Shown: positions 11,952 through 23,226 of the stretch, one piece after another | Numbering within the stretch: position 1 is the stretch's first letter | Layout: each line of letters begins with the position of its first letter | Origin: Linum tenue | Taxonomy: Eukaryota > Streptophyta > Magnoliopsida > Malpighiales > Linaceae | Direction: 5' to 3' | NCBI GenBank assembly: GCA_946122785.1 | Contig: CAMGYJ010000002.1 | Span: forward strand, 15,326,839 to 15,390,838 | Length of the DNA: 64,000 nt | The notes under the pieces: model-generated | Told to the model about the DNA's origin: nothing | The model's input: the letters and a program-made list of their open reading frames with translations, nothing else | Database searches by the model: none | Position numbers and translations under genes: made by a program

Positions 11952-13100
11952 ATGCTTAACGAGGAGCATGAGTTCATCAGTTACCTGGTGAACAATCCGC
12001 GATTTGGCAACAAGTTTGCCTACTAGAGGGACAGCCCGGTCGAGCCACACTAGCGGTTGGACCTTGACATGTTCAAGTGTCGAGCCGCAATGTCGGGGGT
12101 CGTCTGTCATCTCAGTGGTGTCGACTGCTCACATTGGTCCAGCAAATCTACCACGAGTTGTGCGTGGAGTTCTGCTCCACGTTCGCCCATGTGGTCCCGA
12201 GCGATAAGAGGAGCCGCGCGTACGTGGAGTTTATGCTGGGAGGTCAGGCCCCGAGTGATGACCTAGGACGCCTTCGCCCAGGCCATAGGGCTCAACTCGA
12301 TAAATATGACGATGACGGAGCGGCAGTACACCACCGATTTTCACTATCAGGCCATATTCTGGGCCCTCAGTCGCCCCGAGCACGAGACCAAGGAGTACGA
12401 GGCGAGCCGCACCAATGCGGTGAAGCTGAGGACCCCCTGGAGGATCCTCCACACTCTGCTCACCCGATCGGTCATCCCAAGCCTGAAGTTGGGACATCTG
12501 ATGACCAACAGAGGGCTTATAGCTCTCTTCTCCATGAGGCATCCGGCGGAGCCGATCCATTTAGGATCCTTGATAGCCACCTCTTTTGCCTGGTGTCTAT
12601 GGCGGAACAGGGTGGATACCATGCATATGGGGGGGCATCATCACAAGGATTGCCCGCGACTTCAGCGTGGAGGTGGACCGATGCTCCATCATCGGGAGGA
12701 CCGGGCCCTTCCCAATGGCTACACTTTACAACCAGCAGCTGGTACTTCAGGAGAGGGGCATTGAGTACCTCGACGGGCTCCAACCTTCAGGAGCCATGCA
12801 TCCAGAAGTTGACCCCGCCCCAGTGGAGCAAGATGCAGGTGTTCCACCCCCAAAGTAGGCACCTGCTCGAGCACCCGGCCACCGCCGGCGTCCCGCGCTC
12901 TAGCACACCATACCACCACCACCAGCAGCTTCGACACCTAGGCGAGCGGGTGATCCCTCGTCCAGAGGATGGATCGCCTTGAGACCCAGTTTGGGGGAGT
13001 GACTTCCTCCCTCGACCGGAAGACGAACCTCCTCGAGTAGATGGATAGACGCCAGGGTCTCATTCTCGATGATGATAAAGGGCCTTCGACCCAATGAGGT
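11952..13100 (+). pseudogene. Env-like ORF3 pseudogene (plus-strand Athila-like copy)
   Basis: ATG at 11952 follows a strong candidate splice acceptor (ATTTTTGCAG, 11941-11950). The first frame (LNEEHEFISYLVNNPRFGNK) stops at 12025. Similarity to the ORF3 of element D resumes around 12140 (the YHELCVEFCSTF stretch, then FMLGGQ) and then wanders through several frames to about 13050. At least four frame changes or stops are needed to follow it. No function is assigned to the family, and this copy is not translatable. Confidence 0.55.
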
Positions 13101-13212
13101 AGCCGACGAGGGAGATATGTAGCAGAGCCGATTCCTTTAGCCCCACTAATACACTTGGAACTCTGAGCTCTTTTTTTTCAATTTTTCTTTCGTTATGTGT
13201 GTGTGACCATAA

Positions 13213-13258
<46 letters not shown>

Positions 13259-13259
13259 T

Positions 13260-13339
<80 letters not shown>

Positions 13340-13340
13340 T
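13213..13340. repeat. (ACT)n / (AGT)n trinucleotide microsatellite
   Basis: About 42 near-perfect ACT units with one ATT interruption near 13258-13261. The long Tyr-, Ser- and Val-rich open frames across it are artefacts of the repeat. Confidence 0.97.
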
Positions 13341-14143
13341 CGTATGGTGTTGTGTAATAACCTCGTCTTGAGCGAGTCGTATTATGTTTGTGCGTGTGTG
13401 TTTTTTGTCTTTTCCTTGAAGATCCAAATCTCCTACCCCGGAAACAAATCCAACTTTCACTCACCAAGCAAAGCGGTAACTCGTTCTACCCCTATCTTAC
13501 GCCATTGAGGGTAATGTCGAGCTTAAGTGTTGGTGGGTAGTCTACTTTTATGCTTATGTGAGTGCGATTGATGCTTGGAGCCTTGATTTATGCTCAAATT
13601 TGAAAATTTTGAGGGCTCCAAGCTATGTTTGCATGATCAAAGTGGCCGGTTTGTAGAAGAATCTTGTGTTTATTGGCATTGACCTTGAATTGTTGCATAT
13701 GATCGAGTATTTCCTATGATGGTGATTGAGAGGTGCATTAGGATAGTGCAAAGGTTTAGTTCTCATGTGTGCAAAAATGAATGGATGTTTTGACTCGATT
13801 ACTTGTTGATTACAATTGCCCTGCAAGTTGCTTTGTGAATTGGAATAGATGGTTGGGTGACTAGGTAGCCATGTGAGCTTTGAGCCGATCGTTTTCTTCT
13901 TGTGTGCTTAGATCCCTCTTACCATGGCGACTAACATCATAGTTGTCACTAGTGAGAATGATGGAGGCATAGGATTAGTCCACACCCAAATGTTGATTGT
14001 CCCGAAATGAATTATCCACTAGTCAACCCCTTTGAGCCTTGTGAATTTGGAGGTCGTTCTTATGTTAGGAGCGTTTGCTTGTGAGCTTAATGGTGTTAAT
14101 AAAATGACCCCCCATCCTTTCTTCGTGTCTATACATGTGTGGT

Positions 14144-15480
14144 TGATAGACCGTTATATACACATGTTTTTACCCCTGTTCTTACACCGTTTGAGGTGTT
14201 GATTCTCGTGTTTTAGGCCGATTTCACGCTAGGTTGTGCTTGTTTGTGATATTTCAGGTCCTAGTACGTGAATGGAGGCTTGGGAGCGAGTTTGGGGTCG
14301 ATTGGACGAAGATCGGACGCATGGCGAGGTTCTAAGGAAGCCACACGGGCAGCCCTGGGTATCACACGGCCGTGCAACTTGCTACCCTGGCCGTGTGATT
14401 TTTGCCGAGGCCAAACACGGGCAACTCAGAAAATCCACACGGCCGTGTGAGATGGCTGAAGATCGAACTTAATGGGACGCTGCGTTTTGACTCACACGGC
14501 CAAATAGGTGAGCCACACCGCCGTGTGGCCTGCCCGTGTGAGTCGGGAAATTCTGGTTTTTCAGCCAATTTCGAGCCAAAAATGAGAGGATAGGATTTTC
14601 AGAGCAAAAACAGAGCCCTAGAGAGAGAAAGTACGAAGAACACATCCTAGAAGCTATCTTGGAGCTGGGTTTCGTCAAATCGAGCTTGGAGATCGTCATA
14701 GGAGTGGAAATCATCATCCCGGAGCAGATTTTCCTCATCATTATGAGTATGACTAATCCGATTACTGTTTTCTTCTCTCTCTCTCTATGGAGTAGAACCC
14801 TTCTCTCACTTGGGTATGAAGAACCCTAGTTCCTGGTGTTAGGGATTTGATTGTAATGACTTGGGATGATTATACTGTTTGATTTTAATCGAATGATGCA
14901 TGTTTATTGAATTGTTTGAAGTCTGATAAGCTTTTCTCGATTTCTGCTGCAACCTGAGATAGATAGAATCTGATTAGGTTGTTGGAGCCTCTTCATTCGA
15001 TAGTAGGAGATTGGTTATACGAGAGTTAGCCAGTTTACTGCTTTGTACTGGAATTCAATTCCAGTAGTGGAGTTCTGTGCTTATTGCTTCAGCTTTCTAT
15101 CCCGGTGAAGACTAGTCGTCTGCCGGGTAGTTAGACTGAGAGGGCTTGGTCAGCTTAAGAGATTCCAAGCTACTGTCGGATCTTCCGCAGTCTAATCAAC
15201 AGTAAATCAACCCAGGGGAATTACAATTGAACCTAACTAAGGGGCTAGGGGGACTCATTCCCGAGTGACTCTTTCCTGCTTTTGAAAACCGAACCATTTA
15301 CTGCTTTCTTACTGCTTTTGCTTTAAACAACAATCACTCGAATTAGTTTGCTAGATAATAAATCATCACGGAGTAAGCAGTAGATCTAGACCCCGGGTTG
15401 ATAATAGAACTTGCCTGTTACTGCATTCCCGGACTGCGATTACACTTGGTCGCAGTTTGGTGTTGTGTTTTGGCGTGTCA
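14144..15480 (+). repeat. 5' LTR of element B
   Basis: The 1337-bp LTR starts TGATAGACCG and ends GGCGTGTCA, followed by the 6-nt spacer AGTTTT and the PBS. Shared blocks tie it to the LTRs of C (reverse strand) and E. Positions 14340-14545 hold CACGGCCGTG dyads and the related CACGGGC and GCCGTGTG half-motifs. The matching 3' LTR is not in the window: the region after pol is interrupted by the copia element and then by the assembly gap. Confidence 0.88.
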
Positions 15481-15486
15481 AGTTTT

Positions 15487-15504
15487 TGGCGCCGTTGCCG
15501 GGGA
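15487..15504 (+). promoter_or_regulatory. Primer-binding site of element B, tRNA-Asp type
   Basis: TGGCGCCGTTGCCGGGGA, complementary to the 3' end of tRNA-Asp, 6 nt after the LTR end. It is identical to the PBS of elements A and C. Confidence 0.93.
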
Positions 15505-15624
15505 ACCCTCTAGGTTATTGGGGAAACGTGAGAATTTGTTACTCTAGCTTTTTCTTTATTGCATTTTTCTCTTCCACCTGTGTGCCTTCACGGGTTGCTT
15601 CTGCTGATTGTGTGCAGGTAGTGC

Positions 15625-17292
15625 ATGACCCGTAGCCAGTCGGGAGATCTACTGCCATTAGACCAAGAACTTGAACGAACCTGCAGGAACTTCAAGCGGG
15701 CTCTAAAGGCGCGACTGGCTGCGGAGGAGGCGCTGTCACAGCTGCAGATCGAAGAAGAAGAGATGGCTGATCCAAAGAACCATGATGTGATCAATTTAGA
15801 GGAGCAGACCATGGGATCCTACTGGACCGCTAGAGCTGCGGATATGAGGTCACCCATTCAACACCCTCATGTCCCAGCCAACAATTTTGAGGTGAGCACA
15901 TCAGTAATCACCATGCTGCGCGGTTCAGTGGTATTCCGTGGTAAGGAGGGGGAGTGCCCCCGATCACATCTCAGGCGATTCCACGAGCTCATCGATGGAA
16001 TCAAGATCAATGGGGTACCAGCAGACGCCATCCAGCTGAGGTACTTCCCATTCACACTGGAGGGGCAGGCCAAGGAGTGGCTAGTCACTCGACCTCCAGG
16101 CTCCATCACCACGTTCGCCAACCTGGCGGACAAGTTCCTCACCCGCTACCATCCTCCATCCAAGACAGCTGACCTGCAGAAGCAAATTACACATTTTGCT
16201 CAGGATGAGGATGAGACCATCAGGGATGCTTGGGAGAGATACACCAGTCTCTTTCTCAGGTGTCCCAATCATGGTTTCAATGATGCTTTCAAGGTGGGCA
16301 CCTTCTATCACGCGCTCTTCCCGGAGGACAAGCAGCTGATTGATTCGGTTTGTGGCGGGAACATGCTGACCAAAACCCCGCCACAGCTGAATCAACTCTT
16401 TGAGGAGATGGCGGAGAATGGGTACGATTGGGGCACTGCCAGGAGATCGAGAAGAGCACCAGGACGTGGTGTGCATGCTGTGGGCACCCAGTCATCTGAT
16501 TTGGTGCAGGTGGTATCGAAGCTGGTTTCAGCTATCGATCGTTCTGGTTTGATTGCAGGTATAGGACAGCCGCAGGAGATGCACTGCCAGTGGTGTGAGA
16601 GCTCTCATCACACCGTGGAGGACTGTCAGGCAATGAGAGAATTGTCTACTCCCCAGGAGTAGGTGGACTTCATCGGTAATTCCAGGCGCTTCGACCCCTA
16701 CAGCAACACCTATAACGAGGGGTGGCGCCAGCATCCTAACTTTTCTTGGGCTGGGGCAAATCTCAAACCACCAGCTCCCCAGGGACCACCTGGTTTCCAG
16801 AGGCCTCCGTACCAGCCCAGACAAGGGCAATTTCAGCAGCCACAGCAGCCACTCTACCAGCCCAGACAGGGGCCAGTTCCACCTCAGTCACAGGTGCGAC
16901 CATTTCAGCAGACAGGGGCAGCACCAGCAGCCCCAGTACAGAGTGACCAGATGGCGGAATTGAGAGATTTGGTGGGTTCTCTGGCCACCTCCAGCGCAAA
17001 TAAGTTCAATAACATCGAGCAGTTCATGGAGAAAGCTTCAAGCAAATTCCTGGAGCTAGAAGCTGGTCAGAGAAACACGCAGGCTGTGCTGCGAGATATA
17101 CAGACCCAGCTTGGGAGTGTTGCCCAGGCTGTTGCTCAGAGGACTCCAGGTACCTTGCCTGGTCAGACCATCCCTCACCCGCAGGATCCGAATGCCAACT
17201 GCAATGCCATCATAACCAGGAGTGGCAAGGTGACTGCATATCCACCTGTTCGGGCAGTAGAGAGAGACCCCTGCTTCAGCACTTCCAGCTAA
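15625..17292 (+). pseudogene. Athila-like gag pseudogene (element B)
   Basis: Met at 15625 starts MTRSQSGD, in line with gag of A and C. The retrotransposon gag domain is at about residues 80-250, and a CCHC knuckle (CQWC...H...C) at about 322-335. Codon 346 is TAG (16660-16662), where A and C have CAG, so this is a simple C-to-T nonsense change. The same frame continues to 17292 as a Gln/Pro-rich region and a coiled-coil-like segment. The sequence similar to A moves to another frame just before the end (about 17270), which needs a 1-nt loss. Without these two lesions, gag and pol would be one continuous polyprotein. Confidence 0.88.
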
Positions 17293-17302
17293 TCAGGAAG
17301 AA

Positions 17303-20300
17303 ATGGAGGAGGAGGTTGAGGTGCCTGCTCCTAAACCGCAACCAGTGGTGAAGGAGTATGTACCACAGCTTCCCTTTCCTACTCGGTTGCACAAGGACCT
17401 ACTGGAGACTGAGTTTGCCAAATTCATGGCAATGCTGAAGCAGGTAAACATTAGCATGCCCTTCGTGGAGGCATTATCGAAGATGCCCAAGTATCCCAAA
17501 TTCATGAAGGATCTCCTCACCAATAAGAGGAAGCTTGGGGAGCTGTCAACGGTGAAGCTCAACGAGGAGTGTTCTGCCATCCTGCAGAACAAACTACCAG
17601 AGAAGCGAAAAGACCCAGGGAGTTTCACTATCCCTTGCATGATTGGTAGTTTGCATGTCATGCCATATTCATTGTTTAAGAAGCTAGGCCTAGGTGAACC
17701 CAGTAATACTAGGATGAGCATCCAGCTTGCTGATAGATCCATTGTGCATCCTAGGGGTATAGCAGAGGACTTGATAGTCGCAGTAGGGCCATTTTCATAT
17801 CCTGTTGATTTTGTGATTTTGGACATAAATGAGGATGTTGATGTGCCATTGATACTGGGTAGACCTTTTCTCGCCACCGCCAAGGCGCTTATTGATGTTA
17901 ATGATGGAAAACTGATTTTGAGAGCTGGGGGTGAACAAATCACCTTCTCTGTTTCTGATAATATGAAACACCCCCAGCTCCATGATGATTTAGATTACTG
18001 TGATGTTGTTGCTGATTTTGAGACCGCACTCGCCATCACGAGTGCGGGTACTGATGATTTCCTTGAGCTTTGTCTTTTGCTAGGGGAACAGGCATCACAG
18101 GATATGCAGCTGGAGGAGCAGCTTGCGGAGTTGGACGAGGCTGCGATCGAGGGGCGAGAGATACCATTCAAGCCGATCCCCATCTCGCCGCGGCTCGCTA
18201 CATCATTGGAGGAGCCACCAGAGTTGGAGCTTAAACCCCTCCCATCTCACCTGGAGTATGCATTTCTCCGGGAGGGGAATAAGCTCCCGGTTATTATTAG
18301 CTCGGATCTGATACCCGAGCAGAAGAGCAGGCTGGTGGCTCTGCTGCAGAAGTATGCCCGGGCCATGGCATGGAAGATTACCGACATCAGAGGCATTAGC
18401 CCATCCTTCTGCTCCCACAGAATTTTGATGGAGGATGAGGTGAAGCCAGTCAGGCAGCCACAGCGGAGATTGTCTCCTAACTTGGAGGCAGTGGTCCGGG
18501 CAGAGATTGTGAAGCTCATGGATGCAGGGATCATCTTTGCTATATCTGATAGCAAGTGGGTCAGCCCCACTCAGGTGGTTCCGAAGAAAGGTGGGATGAC
18601 TGTGGTCCCCAATGAGAAGAAGGAGTTGATCTCGATGCGGACCGTGACCGGCTGGAGAGTCTGCATCGATTACCGGCGCCTGAACGATGCCACCAGGAAA
18701 GATCATTTTCCCCTACCTTTCATTGATCAGATGCTGGAAAGGTTGGTTGTCCATGAGTTCTATTGCTTCCTGGATGGCATGTCTGGTTACTTCCAGATTC
18801 CTATTGCACCGGAGGATCAGACGAAGACCACATTCACTTGCCCCTTCGGTACTTTTGCTTACCGGAGGATTCCATTTGGGTTGTGTAATGCACCGGCGAC
18901 CTTCCAGAGATGCATGCTGGCAATCTTCGACCGACTGGTTGGAGAGATCATGGAAGTCTTCATGGATGATTTCTCGATATATGGAGACTCCTTCACTCAC
19001 TGTCTCCATAACCTGGAACTCGTTCTGAAGAGGTGCGAGGAGACTAATCTGGCACTCAGCTGGGAGAAGTGCCATTTCATGGTTCGTGAGGGTATTGTGC
19101 TCGGGCACAAAATCTCCAAGCAGGGAATTGAAGTGGACCGCGCGAAGATCGAGACGATCAGTCAGTTACCTCCTCCTGTTTCTCTGAAGGGGATTCGCAG
19201 CTTCCTGGGTCATGCAGGCTTTTACCGGCGCTTCATCAAAGATTTCTCGAAGATTGCCCTGCCTTTGACCAAGCTGCTGGAGAAGGATGCACCATTCCAG
19301 TTCACTCCCGAGTGCACAGCTGCATTTGAGACTCTAAAGGAGAAGCTTACCCATGCACCTATCATGGTGACTCCTGACTGGTCTCTTCCTTTCGAGCTGA
19401 TGTGCGATGCTAGTGACTATGCAGTCGGAGTCGTTCTGGGTCAGAGACGCGAGAAGCACTTCCAGCCCATCTACTACGCGTCGAAGACCTTAAACGATGC
19501 ACAAGAGAACTACACCACCACAGAGAAGGAGCTCCTCGCTGTGGTGTATGCGTTTGACAAGTTCCGACCCTATCTGGTGCTCTCCCATGTGGTGGTCTAC
19601 ACTGACCACTCGGCGATTCGCTACCTGATGAGCAAGGCTGATGCAAAGCCTAGGCTCATCCACTGGATCCTACTGCTGCAGGAGTTTGATATCGAGATCC
19701 GAGACAAGAAGGGAGCCGAGAATGTTGCTGCAGATCATCTTTCACGGTTGGAAGCCCCTCCGGTGGACAACTTCGAGGAAGAGATCGACGACTCCTTCCC
19801 GGGTGAGCGATTGCTGGCGATGACCCTGGTGGACAGCGTGGCCCCTTGGTACTCTGACTTTGCCAATTATCTGGTGGGCGAGCAGTTACCCAAGGGGATG
19901 GCTACTCATGCAAAGCGCAAGTTCTTCTCCGATCTGAAGCATTACTTCTGGGAGGATCCTTACCTCTTCAGAATCGGAGCAGATGGCGTGATCCGGCGCT
20001 GTGTCATGGAGCATGAGATGGGAGACATCCTGTCTCAATGTCACGAGGGACCTACTGGAGGTCATCATGGAGGAAACCGCACGGCACGGAAGGTGCTACA
20101 GTCGGGCTTCTATTGGCCCTCGCTCTTCAAGGATGCAGACACCTTCGCACGACAGTGCGACCGCTGCCAAAGGTCAGGTAACATTTCTGTCCGGGATGAG
20201 ATGCCCCAACATATCTCTGTTATTTGTGAAATTTTTAATGTTGGGGTATCGATTTCATGGGCCCATTCCCTCCATCTTTTGGCAATCTGTACATATTGGT

Positions 20301-20811
20301 TGCAGTGGACTACGTCTCGAGGTGGGCAGAAGCTCAAGCCATGCCCACCAATGATGCAAGACGGGTCTGCTCATTTCTGAAGCAGCTGTTCTACCGGTTC
20401 GGGACACCTCACGCCATTATTAGTGATAGAGGAACCCATTTTCAGGGGCAATTCACTAAACTCCTCTCTCGCTATAGCGTTAAGCATCAGGTGTCGGTGG
20501 CCTACCATCCCCAGTCAAATGGGCAGGCCGAGCTGACGAATCGGGAATTAAAACGGATAATTGAAAAGACGGTGGATCAGTCCCGCAAGGATTGGTCCAC
20601 CAAGCTCGATGATGCTCTCTGGGCGTATAGGACTGCCTATAAAAATCCAATTGGCACATCTCCCTATAGGCTTGTCTATGGGAAGGCGTGCCATTTGCCG
20701 GTAGAGCTAGAGCACAAGGCCTTCTGGGCCATTAAGCTGCTAAACCTGGATTTGAGTGTTGCAGGTACAGAACATAAGTTGCAGCTGCTGGAGTTGGAGG
20801 AGTGGCGTTAC
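17303..20811 (+). pseudogene. Athila-like pol pseudogene, 5' part (element B): protease remnant, RT, RNase H, integrase
   Basis: A 1025-codon open frame (17303-20380) followed by a second frame (20257-20811). The protease flanks are present, but the DLGAS catalytic segment found in A is missing (39 nt, 13 residues, at about 17660). RT has the LPFIDQ, GYFQI, FGLCNAP and FMDD motifs (about 18715-18975). RNase H runs from CDASDYAVG at about 19405 to YTDHSAIRYL. The integrase HHCC zinc module is at 20040-20180. A 1-nt loss near 20242 shifts the catalytic core to the other frame (GIDFMG, SDRGTHF, then the Glu in RELKRIIEK). The frame is cut at ...EWRY by element C and resumes at 26375. Confidence 0.92.
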
Positions 20812-22238
20812 TGACTCGCTGTTACTGTCACTCTAGAAATTGGCGAAGTGTAACCACTTCCTAAAGCGTAGTATAGCGGGTTGGGTTTTAATGTCAACCC
20901 GGGTCCTAGATGTGATGACTACTCAGTGAATTCGTATTATCTAGCAATGAAACTTTAGTGAAGTTCTAAACTAACAAGCAAGCAAAGCAACTAAACGTTT
21001 GTATTCAGATTAAGAGAGGTCACCCGGATATGGTTCCCCCTAGTCTGCAGTTAAGCCGGATTGTAATTACCAAGTTCAATTTCTATGATAGTTATACTGC
21101 GGAAGGTTCTCAAATAGTCTGAAGTCTCGACTAAAGGTCTTCAGACCCTCTCAATCTGAGTCTCTAGCTGGCGACTAACCTACACCGGAGTAAACAGATT
21201 GAGGCCCTATGAACAAAACCTCCACTACCGAATGGAATTCGGTACAGAATAGTGAACTGGCTCCTCGACTAAAGTCACCAATTCACTACCTTCGATTAAG
21301 GATACTCTATCAACCTAGGCAGATATTATCATTCTAGGTTAAAGCAGAAACAACAGGAATTTGATCAGGATTCATGCCATTCAATCATTCAAACCTCAAT
21401 CGAATATAATCAATATCATAGAATCAATACTTGGGTTCATACAATCAAACCTAACATACAGAACTAGGGTTTCCCACACCCAGATGAATGGGGGAACTAC
21501 TCCATGGAGAGAGAAGCAAAAGCAGAATCAGACGCGGAAATCATACTGTGAAGATGGATTTCTGCTCCTGGACGGTTAATCGGCACTTCTCCAAGCTCAA
21601 ACCAAGCTCCAATGGTGTTGAAGATCGATCTAGGGCACTTGGAGGCTCTTGTTCGTCGCTTTCTCTCTCTAGGAACCGCTCTGTCTCTCAAAAACTCGAA
21701 TCCCCCTCTGTTTGGCTCGGAATCCGCTTAAAAACCAGAATATCCCGACTCGCACGGCCAGGGTGCACGGCCGTGCATATCACCATTCTGGCCGTGCACC
21801 TCAAAACGCGGCGTACCATTAAGTCGAACTTCAGCCATCTCGCACGGCCAGGATTGCACTTTGCACGGCCGTGCGGATTTCACTTGTGTCGTGCGTGCTC
21901 TCGCACAATCCCGCACGGCCAAACTGGTCACATGCACGGCCGTGCGGGTTTTCTGCTCTGCCCGTGCGTGCTCTCGCACAATCCCGCACGGCCAAACTGG
22001 TCACTTGCACGGCCGTGCGGGTTGTGGGTGTGCCCGTGCGACTTCCTCAGAACCTCGCCATGCGTCCGATCCTCGTCCAATCGACCTCAAACTCGCTCCC
22101 AAGCGTCCATTCACGTACTAGGACCTGAAATATCATAAACTAGCACAAACTAGCGTGAAATCGGCCTAAAACACGAGAATCAATACCTCAAACGGAGTAA
22201 GAGCAGGGGTAAAAACATGTGTAACTAACGGTCTATCA
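20812..22238 (-). repeat. 3' LTR of element C
   Basis: It begins (plus strand) TGACTCGCTG and ends GGTCTATCA, i.e. TG...CA on the element strand. Positions 21745-22045 hold tandem ~80-bp units with GCACGGCCGTGC palindromes. The flank to the left is GTTAC. Confidence 0.95.
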
Positions 22239-22257
22239 AACTCCCCCACACTTAACC
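22239..22257 (-). promoter_or_regulatory. 3' polypurine tract of element C
   Basis: The minus strand reads GGTTAAGTGTGGGGGAGTT directly before the LTR start TGATAGACC. It is the same arrangement as at 10599-10615. It is intact. Confidence 0.85.
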
Positions 22258-23166
22258 GTTTGCTTGTCCCCAAGCAAACCTATCTCAAACCAATGCAACT
22301 CTCCAGACCTCTGTAGCAATAAACAACCTCGATCGTAGGTAGAGGACTTCCTATATCATTTAGCAACTTACGAGGTCAACCGACGCACAAGTCATCTCAT
22401 AACTTCTTCGGCGAGAGCACTAGTCTCGAGTCAGCATCATGGCAAATAGTGAACAGAGGACAAATGAATCGTGGACGAGGAGACTCTCACAAACAAAAGA
22501 TCAAGGACTCACATTCTTCAAGGTGCTCGATTTTCTTCTTGGAGATGGTTGGAACCCCTTTTCTTTCTTCTTTTTGCTTGTTTTTCTGTTTTTCTCTTTT
22601 TTTTTCAAGGGTTCCAACCTGTTTTTGCAGAAAACGAGGGCTCCCACCTAGCAAAGGTTTTGCGGGAGCCCGGCTCTTACCGGCCATGCCAGGAGCAGTT
22701 GTCTCGAGCCTCGTGCGGGGGAAAGACATGTAAGGGGGCTGGAGGTAGTAGGTGGAAATTGGGAACAGATTCCCGTCTCCCCTTACACACTTTCACCCTA
22801 TTCGCACGGGAGACGTCATTTTAAAGCACATTTTCGAGCACCTGTTATTTTCAAAACATGATACAAGAGTCCATGACAGGCAGAGAGTCCACAACACCAC
22901 ACAATTCAAGGGTCCTAGGATCACTAATTCACTCAATCAACCAACATGCTATGAAGAAGAAATGAGACTTCTTAAATGCATCAACATCCTCCATAGTGCT
23001 ACACTACCTCCCTAGGTTGCAAACCACTACAGAGACTGTCAATTCAAAGCATACTGAGCAGGCAATTGCAAGGAACACGTACTTGGAGCCCTCAAATTTA
23101 AAAATTTGGACAGTGGACTAGGCTCCAAGCACACAAACAGATCAAATGCAGTCAAAAGATAAACAT
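22258..23166 (-). other. 3' noncoding region of element C
   Basis: No gene. It holds a TTTTTCTTT-rich stretch around 22555-22610, flanked by GGTTGGAACCC and GGGTTCCAACC, which would form a hairpin. It also holds the conserved block with CAAATTTAAAAATTTG at 23093-23108 that recurs in D and at 13590. Short open frames here look spurious. Confidence 0.6.
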
Positions 23167-23181
23167 CCCCCCCACACTTAA
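23167..23181 (-). promoter_or_regulatory. Second, internal polypurine-like tract of element C
   Basis: The minus strand reads TTAAGTGTGGGGGGG, repeating the core of the 3' PPT about 925 bp upstream of it, immediately after gag. The same block occurs in element D at 6372-6384. A role as a central priming site is inference. Confidence 0.5.
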
Positions 23182-23226
23182 GATCGACATTGCCCTCAAT
23201 GGAGAAGAGGGAAGGAAAGGGGAACG

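Larger units (their letters stand above)
10881..14143 (+). mobile_element. Athila-like 3' part: leader with GTTCACGG repeats, ORF3 pseudogene, microsatellite, 3' noncoding region
   Basis: The order is the same as in element D but on the plus strand: leader with short dyads (10969-11142), possible intron (11396-11950), ORF3 remnant (11952-13100), (ACT)n tract, then the conserved 3' block (13508-14060, with GGTAATGTCGAGCTTAAGTG and GCATAGGATTAGTCCACAC). It abuts the LTR of element B at 14144 without a PPT. Either B's LTR doubles as this element's 3' LTR after a rearrangement, or B inserted next to it. Confidence 0.65.

Noticed and set aside
13060..13508. Open frames with poly-Tyr, poly-Ser and poly-Val
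   Set aside because: They are translations of the (ACT)n microsatellite and do not represent a protein.
15487..15504. tRNA-Asp-like sequence as a tRNA gene
   Set aside because: Only the 18-nt complement of the tRNA 3' end is present; it is the primer-binding site.
16660..16662. In-frame TAG in gag of element B as a programmed readthrough signal
   Set aside because: Elements A and C have CAG at this codon, the stop is inside gag and not at a gag-pol border, and no known readthrough context follows.
18203..18706. Long antisense frames over pol and gag
   Set aside because: They mirror strongly coding plus-strand RT/protease sequence and have no similarity of their own.
21488..22138. Open frames of 213-216 codons in both LTRs of element C
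   Set aside because: They run through the CACGGCCGTG array, are duplicated only because the LTRs are, and have no domain. GC-rich repeats readily stay open.
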